Positions 53,480-56,446 of a stretch of DNA of 56,446 nt are shown here, one piece after another. How positions within the stretch are numbered: position 1 is the first letter of the stretch; each line of letters opens with the position of its first letter. This DNA is from Desulfobacteraceae bacterium UBA2245 (GTDB taxonomy: Bacteria; Desulfobacterota; Desulfobacteria; Desulfobacterales; UBA2245), in NCBI GenBank assembly GCA_002347265.1, contig DDYB01000013.1, positions 31,022 through 87,467 on the forward strand, written 5' to 3'. Both the position numbers and the translations under genes were made by a program. The notes beneath the pieces were generated by a model. The model was given only the letters and a program-made list of their open reading frames with translations, did not search any database and had not been told where the DNA came from.

Positions 53480-54721
53480 ATGACACACGACTCAGAGGAC
53501 CGTTTGAAAAACAATATTCCCATAAATGAACTCCAATCCCGCTGGCAGCGATGCCGCACCCTGCTTCGCCAATACATGCCCGAGGCCGGAGGCCTGCTGG
53601 TCTTCTCGCGGCTGAACATCTACTATTTTACCGGCACCTTCGGAAACGGCATCTTCTGGCTGCCGCCGGAAGGCCGGCCGATCTTTTTCTGCCGAAAGGC
53701 TTTGGAACGGGCCAGGCTGGAATCCCCGCTGCACCGGATTCTGCCCTTCCGGTCGTACGTCGATATTCTGAAGACCTTTCAGGACACCGGCGCGCATATG
53801 CCGCCGATTGTCGCCGCCGAAATGAACGGACTTTCGTGGGCCCTGGGCGAAGCGCTGGCAAGGCATTTCTCGAACCATCGGTTTCTTTCCGCGGACCGCG
53901 TCATCGCCCGGGTGCGCGCTAAAAAGTCCGAATGGGAGCTTGAAAAAATGCGTTTCGCCGGAAGCCGGCACGACAAATGTCTGCAACAGCTTCTTCCGAA
54001 GGTCCTGAGGGTCAACATGACGGAACGGCAGGTGGGGCTGGCCCTCTGGCGGATTCTTCTCGAAGAGGGGCATCAGGGGCTTCTGCGGATGGAAAATTAC
54101 GGAGAAGAGGTTTTTTTCGGCCATATTTCCGCCGGAGACAGCGGCAATTACCCCAGCGTTTTCAACGGCCCACTGGGGCTGCGGGGAGAGCATCCGGCGG
54201 TTCCCCACATGGGATCGAGCGCAAAGATCTGGAGGACGGCGGAGCCCCTGGCGTGCGACGTCGGATTCATGTTTGAAGGGTATCAGACCGACAAGACCCA
54301 GATTTACTGGTCGGGGAATCCGGCAGGCATTCCTGCGAAAGTCCGAGCAGCCCATGACTTCTGCATCGAGACACAGGAGTGGGTCCGCGCCGGCCTCAGA
54401 CCCGGCGCCCTGCCGAGCGAACTGGCAGCCCATTGTTTCGAGCGCGCGAAATCGAGGGGATGGTCCGAGGGGTTTATGGCGCTGGGAGACAACAAGGTGA
54501 AGTTCATCGGCCATGGGATCGGCCTTGCGATCGACGAATACCCCGTTCTGGCAAAGGGTTTTGACGCGCCTCTCGAAGAGGGGGGGGTCATGGCCGTCGA
54601 ACCCAAAATCGGCATACCGGGTCTTGGCATGGTCGGCGTTGAAAACACCTTCGAGATCACTCAGAACGGCGGCAGAAGCCTGACCGGCGAAGCGTACGAC
54701 ATCATCTGCATTCACGGATAG
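53480..54721 (+). CDS. M24-family metallopeptidase (Xaa-Pro aminopeptidase type)
   Basis: 413 residues. The N-terminal creatinase-like domain (about 15-150, with LLVFSRLNIYYFTG) is followed by a pita-bread catalytic domain (about 155-413) that keeps all five metal ligands: Asp260, Asp271, His345, Glu374 and Glu389. Enzymes of this fold remove an N-terminal residue in front of proline, usually with two Mn or Co ions in the cytoplasm; some relatives act on other substrates. The ATG at 53480 is preferred over an in-frame TTG at 53474 because GGGGTGA is well spaced before it. It lies after a 488-bp gap with a MITE, so it is probably not part of the export operon. A role in clearing peptide leaders is possible but not supported by more than proximity. 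Confidence 0.85.
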   Translation: MTHDSEDRLKNNIPINELQSRWQRCRTLLRQYMPEAGGLLVFSRLNIYYFTGTFGNGIFWLPPEGRPIFFCRKALERARLESPLHRILPFRSYVDILKTFQDTGAHMPPIVAAEMNGLSWALGEALARHFSNHRFLSADRVIARVRAKKSEWELEKMRFAGSRHDKCLQQLLPKVLRVNMTERQVGLALWRILLEEGHQGLLRMENYGEEVFFGHISAGDSGNYPSVFNGPLGLRGEHPAVPHMGSSAKIWRTAEPLACDVGFMFEGYQTDKTQIYWSGNPAGIPAKVRAAHDFCIETQEWVRAGLRPGALPSELAAHCFERAKSRGWSEGFMALGDNKVKFIGHGIGLAIDEYPVLAKGFDAPLEEGGVMAVEPKIGIPGLGMVGVENTFEITQNGGRSLTGEAYDIICIHG

Positions 54722-54788
54722 GATGTGCTTGAAAGCAGCTGTTTTGGTCTCCGTTGCGGCCAGCCTTCAGGATGGAAAACAGGTTGCC

Positions 54789-55385
54789 ATGCGAACACTT
54801 CAGGAACGCATTCAAAGCGTGGTTCGCGAGGATTTCTGCGTCGTCGAATACGACCCTGGCTGGCCCCGGCTGTTTGAGCAGGAAAAGCAGCATCTGCTTT
54901 CCTGCCTGCCCAATGAACTGATCGGAAGCATCGCGCATTTCGGCAGTACCGCCATTCCCGGTATGGCCGCCAAACCCATTGTGGACATTCTGGTCGAGGT
55001 CGTCTCTCTGGAAGAGACAAAGAAAAGAATCGTCCCCGTTCTGGAAGCCGGGGGGTATGATTATTTCTGGCGACCCGCCTGGGGCAACGACACGCCCCCT
55101 TTTTATCCCTGGTTCATCAAGCGGAATGCAGCGGGCGTGCGCACCCATCACATTCATATGGCGTAAGAGGATTTTGAACTCTGGGACCGGCTGCTGTTCC
55201 GGGATTATCTGATTGAGCACCCGGATGTCGCCAGGGAATACCGGGCTTTGAAATTCGGCTTGGCACGCCGTCATCCGGGTGATAGAATCGCTTATACAAG
55301 CGGCAAAACAGAATTCATCGCACATGCGACCCGCGCGGCAAAAGCGTATTATTCAGAATCTCGATCCGACGGTTTATCACGGTAG
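54789..55385 (+). pseudogene. GrpB/UPF0157-family gene broken by one in-frame stop
   Basis: The frame reads a GrpB-type protein (VEYDPGWPRLFEQEK, then IAHFGSTAIPGMAAKPIVDILVEV, then a WGND...HHIHMA segment) up to TAA at 55164-55166. It then continues in the same frame for 72 codons (EDFELWDRLLFRDYLIEHP, then EYRALK and TSGKTEFI) to TAG at 55383-55385. The continuation is exactly what GrpB proteins have after HIHM, so one point mutation split a gene of about 198 codons. GrpB proteins belong to the nucleotidyltransferase superfamily and their role is poorly known. The start at 54789 is chosen because homology begins soon after; an upstream ATG at 54723 adds 22 residues without match. Confidence 0.85.
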
Positions 55386-55483
55386 ATTCCTGTTTTCAGA
55401 ATGAAAAATCCGGGCAATGATTTCATTGCTCAACGCAATTCGAATCTCAAAACACCGAATAAAAAACCAGAAAGGAGAGACCG

Positions 55484-56311
55484 ATGCAGGAATGGATACC
55501 CCAAGATCTGATCGCCAAGCTCTGGGAATTGCTCACCGTATTCGGACTTAAAATCATCGCCGCCATCGTCATATTTATTGTCGGGCGATGGGTTGCGAAG
55601 TTCCTTTGCAGCATGACCAGAAAACTGATGACCAGGGGCAATGTCGATGTAACCCTGGTGTCTTTTGTCGGCAACCTCATTTACGTCGCCCTGCTGGCAT
55701 TTGTCATCATCGCCGCCCTGGGGCAGCTGGGAATTCAAACTACCTCGTTCATCGCCATTCTGGGCGCCGCCGGTCTGGCCGTTGGTCTGGCGCTGCAGGG
55801 CTCTCTGGCCAACTTTGCCGCGGGCGTGCTGATGATCATCTTCCGGCCCTTCAAGGTAGGCGATTTCATTGAGGGCGGCGGCGTCGCCGGCACGGTCGAG
55901 GAGATTCAGATCTTCACCACCCAGCTGATGACGCCGGACAACAAAACCATTATCATCCCCAACGCCAAGATGACGGAAGGAAACATCACCAATTATTCAA
56001 AAAAAGGAACCCGGCGGGTCGATCTGGTTTTCGGCATCGGGTACGGCGACGACATCGACAGGGCGAGAAATCTCATCAAGGATGAGATGTCAAAGGATCA
56101 ACGGATTCTCCCGGATCCCGCCCCACAGATCGTTGTTACGGAACTGGCTGAAAGCAGCGTCAAATTCGGTGTCCGGCCATGGGTGATTTCCGGGGATTAC
56201 TGGGACGTGTACTGCGATCTGACCGAAAACATCAAAAAGCGTTTCGATGCCGAGGGGATCACAATTCCATTTCCCCAGCGCGATGTTCATGTTTACGATC
56301 ACAAGGCATAG
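55484..56311 (+). CDS. MscS-family mechanosensitive channel
   Basis: 275 residues, the size of the small-conductance mechanosensitive channel MscS. Three membrane helices: about 19-38, about 60-80, and the pore helix about 88-115 with the Gly/Ala-rich ILGAAGLAVGLALQGSLANFAAGV pattern (split here at the LALQGS hinge). A beta domain follows (FRPFKVGDFIEGGGVAGTVEEI, IIIPNAKMTEGNITNYS) and then the C-terminal alpha/beta cage. It releases solutes when membrane tension rises. AAAGGAGAG lies just before the ATG. It stands alone on its strand segment and has no evident link to the export operon. Confidence 0.92.
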   Translation: MQEWIPQDLIAKLWELLTVFGLKIIAAIVIFIVGRWVAKFLCSMTRKLMTRGNVDVTLVSFVGNLIYVALLAFVIIAALGQLGIQTTSFIAILGAAGLAVGLALQGSLANFAAGVLMIIFRPFKVGDFIEGGGVAGTVEEIQIFTTQLMTPDNKTIIIPNAKMTEGNITNYSKKGTRRVDLVFGIGYGDDIDRARNLIKDEMSKDQRILPDPAPQIVVTELAESSVKFGVRPWVISGDYWDVYCDLTENIKKRFDAEGITIPFPQRDVHVYDHKA

Positions 56312-56345
56312 CAGCCTTCTAATACGGTCCTGCAGACGGCGCTGA

Positions 56346-56446
56346 CAGGCTGTTGAAAACCTGCGCCCGAGGCCGCCATTCAGCGTTGCGCGGCTCTCGC
56401 CAGTGCTCACATATGCTTGATATATGCTGCGCTTGTCGCATCGCCG
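56346..56446 (+). repeat. Dispersed inverted-repeat element, partial (copy 3)
   Basis: It starts CAGGCTGTTGAAAACCTGCG and follows the element at 41346-41488 closely through its first 100 bp (GAGGCCGCCATTCAGCGTTG, then GCTCACATATGC and GCTGCGCTTGTCG). The window ends before its right inverted repeat. Confidence 0.85.

Noticed and set aside
53480..54721. M24 peptidase as the dedicated leader peptidase of the system
   Set aside because: It is separated from the operon by 488 bp with a MITE, and the family is a common housekeeping type. Proximity alone does not support the link.
1..56446. tRNA, rRNA or riboswitch genes
   Set aside because: I looked in the non-coding gaps and saw no cloverleaf, rRNA-like sequence or recognisable riboswitch core. 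A covariance-model search would be needed to exclude small ones.

Overview
The window is dominated by one giant gene. It looks like chromosomal DNA of a GC-rich Gram-negative bacterium with an outer membrane (a TolC-family channel, periplasmic adaptors, and a huge LEPR-XLL surface or secreted protein). The LEPR-XLL giant, the DUF3467 proteins, an M50/HlyD/SecA exporter and MITE-like repeats together suggest a deltaproteobacterium (Desulfobacterota), but this assignment is inference from gene content, not from a marker gene.

Layout. Positions 1-945 are a graveyard: a fragment of a dispersed inverted-repeat element, a terminator-like hairpin, a chimeric pseudogene that joins a piece of the downstream isopentenyl-diphosphate isomerase gene to the 3' end of the giant gene, and a decayed copy of the giant gene's 5' end whose ATG has become GTA. 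Positions 1192-38178 are one uninterrupted reading frame of 12,328 codons. It starts with a LEPR-XLL motif, runs through several nested repeat arrays, RTX-like calcium-binding repeats, two lectin-like domains and Calx-beta domains, and ends in a matrixin-like zinc protease domain. A strong terminator follows.

Positions 38269-44024 appear to be a modification operon with its own promoter (perfect TTGACA box): a DUF3467 protein with two copies of an unrecognised domain, a radical SAM enzyme, a further distant homologue of that domain (separated from the radical SAM gene by a 143-bp MITE), and a fusion of IPP isomerase with an O-methyltransferase. A short DUF3467 protein (44126-44464) follows as a separate unit with its own promoter, strong ribosome binding site and terminator.

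Positions 44605-52991 look like an export operon: a GAF-GAF-membrane-HlyD fusion, a PqqD-M50 protease-HlyD fusion, a shortened SecA-like ATPase, a second HlyD adaptor and a TolC-like outer-membrane channel. There is no ABC transporter ATPase. I propose, as inference, that the SecA-like motor drives this type I-like envelope path, that the giant protein and/or the small DUF3467 protein is the cargo, and that the isoprenoid/radical SAM/methyltransferase genes make a modification on a peptide or small molecule handled through the PqqD (peptide-recognition) domain.

Positions 52992-56446 look like ordinary flanking chromosome: a second kind of MITE, an M24 (Xaa-Pro type) peptidase, a GrpB-family gene broken by one in-frame stop, an MscS channel, and another copy of the dispersed element at the window's edge.
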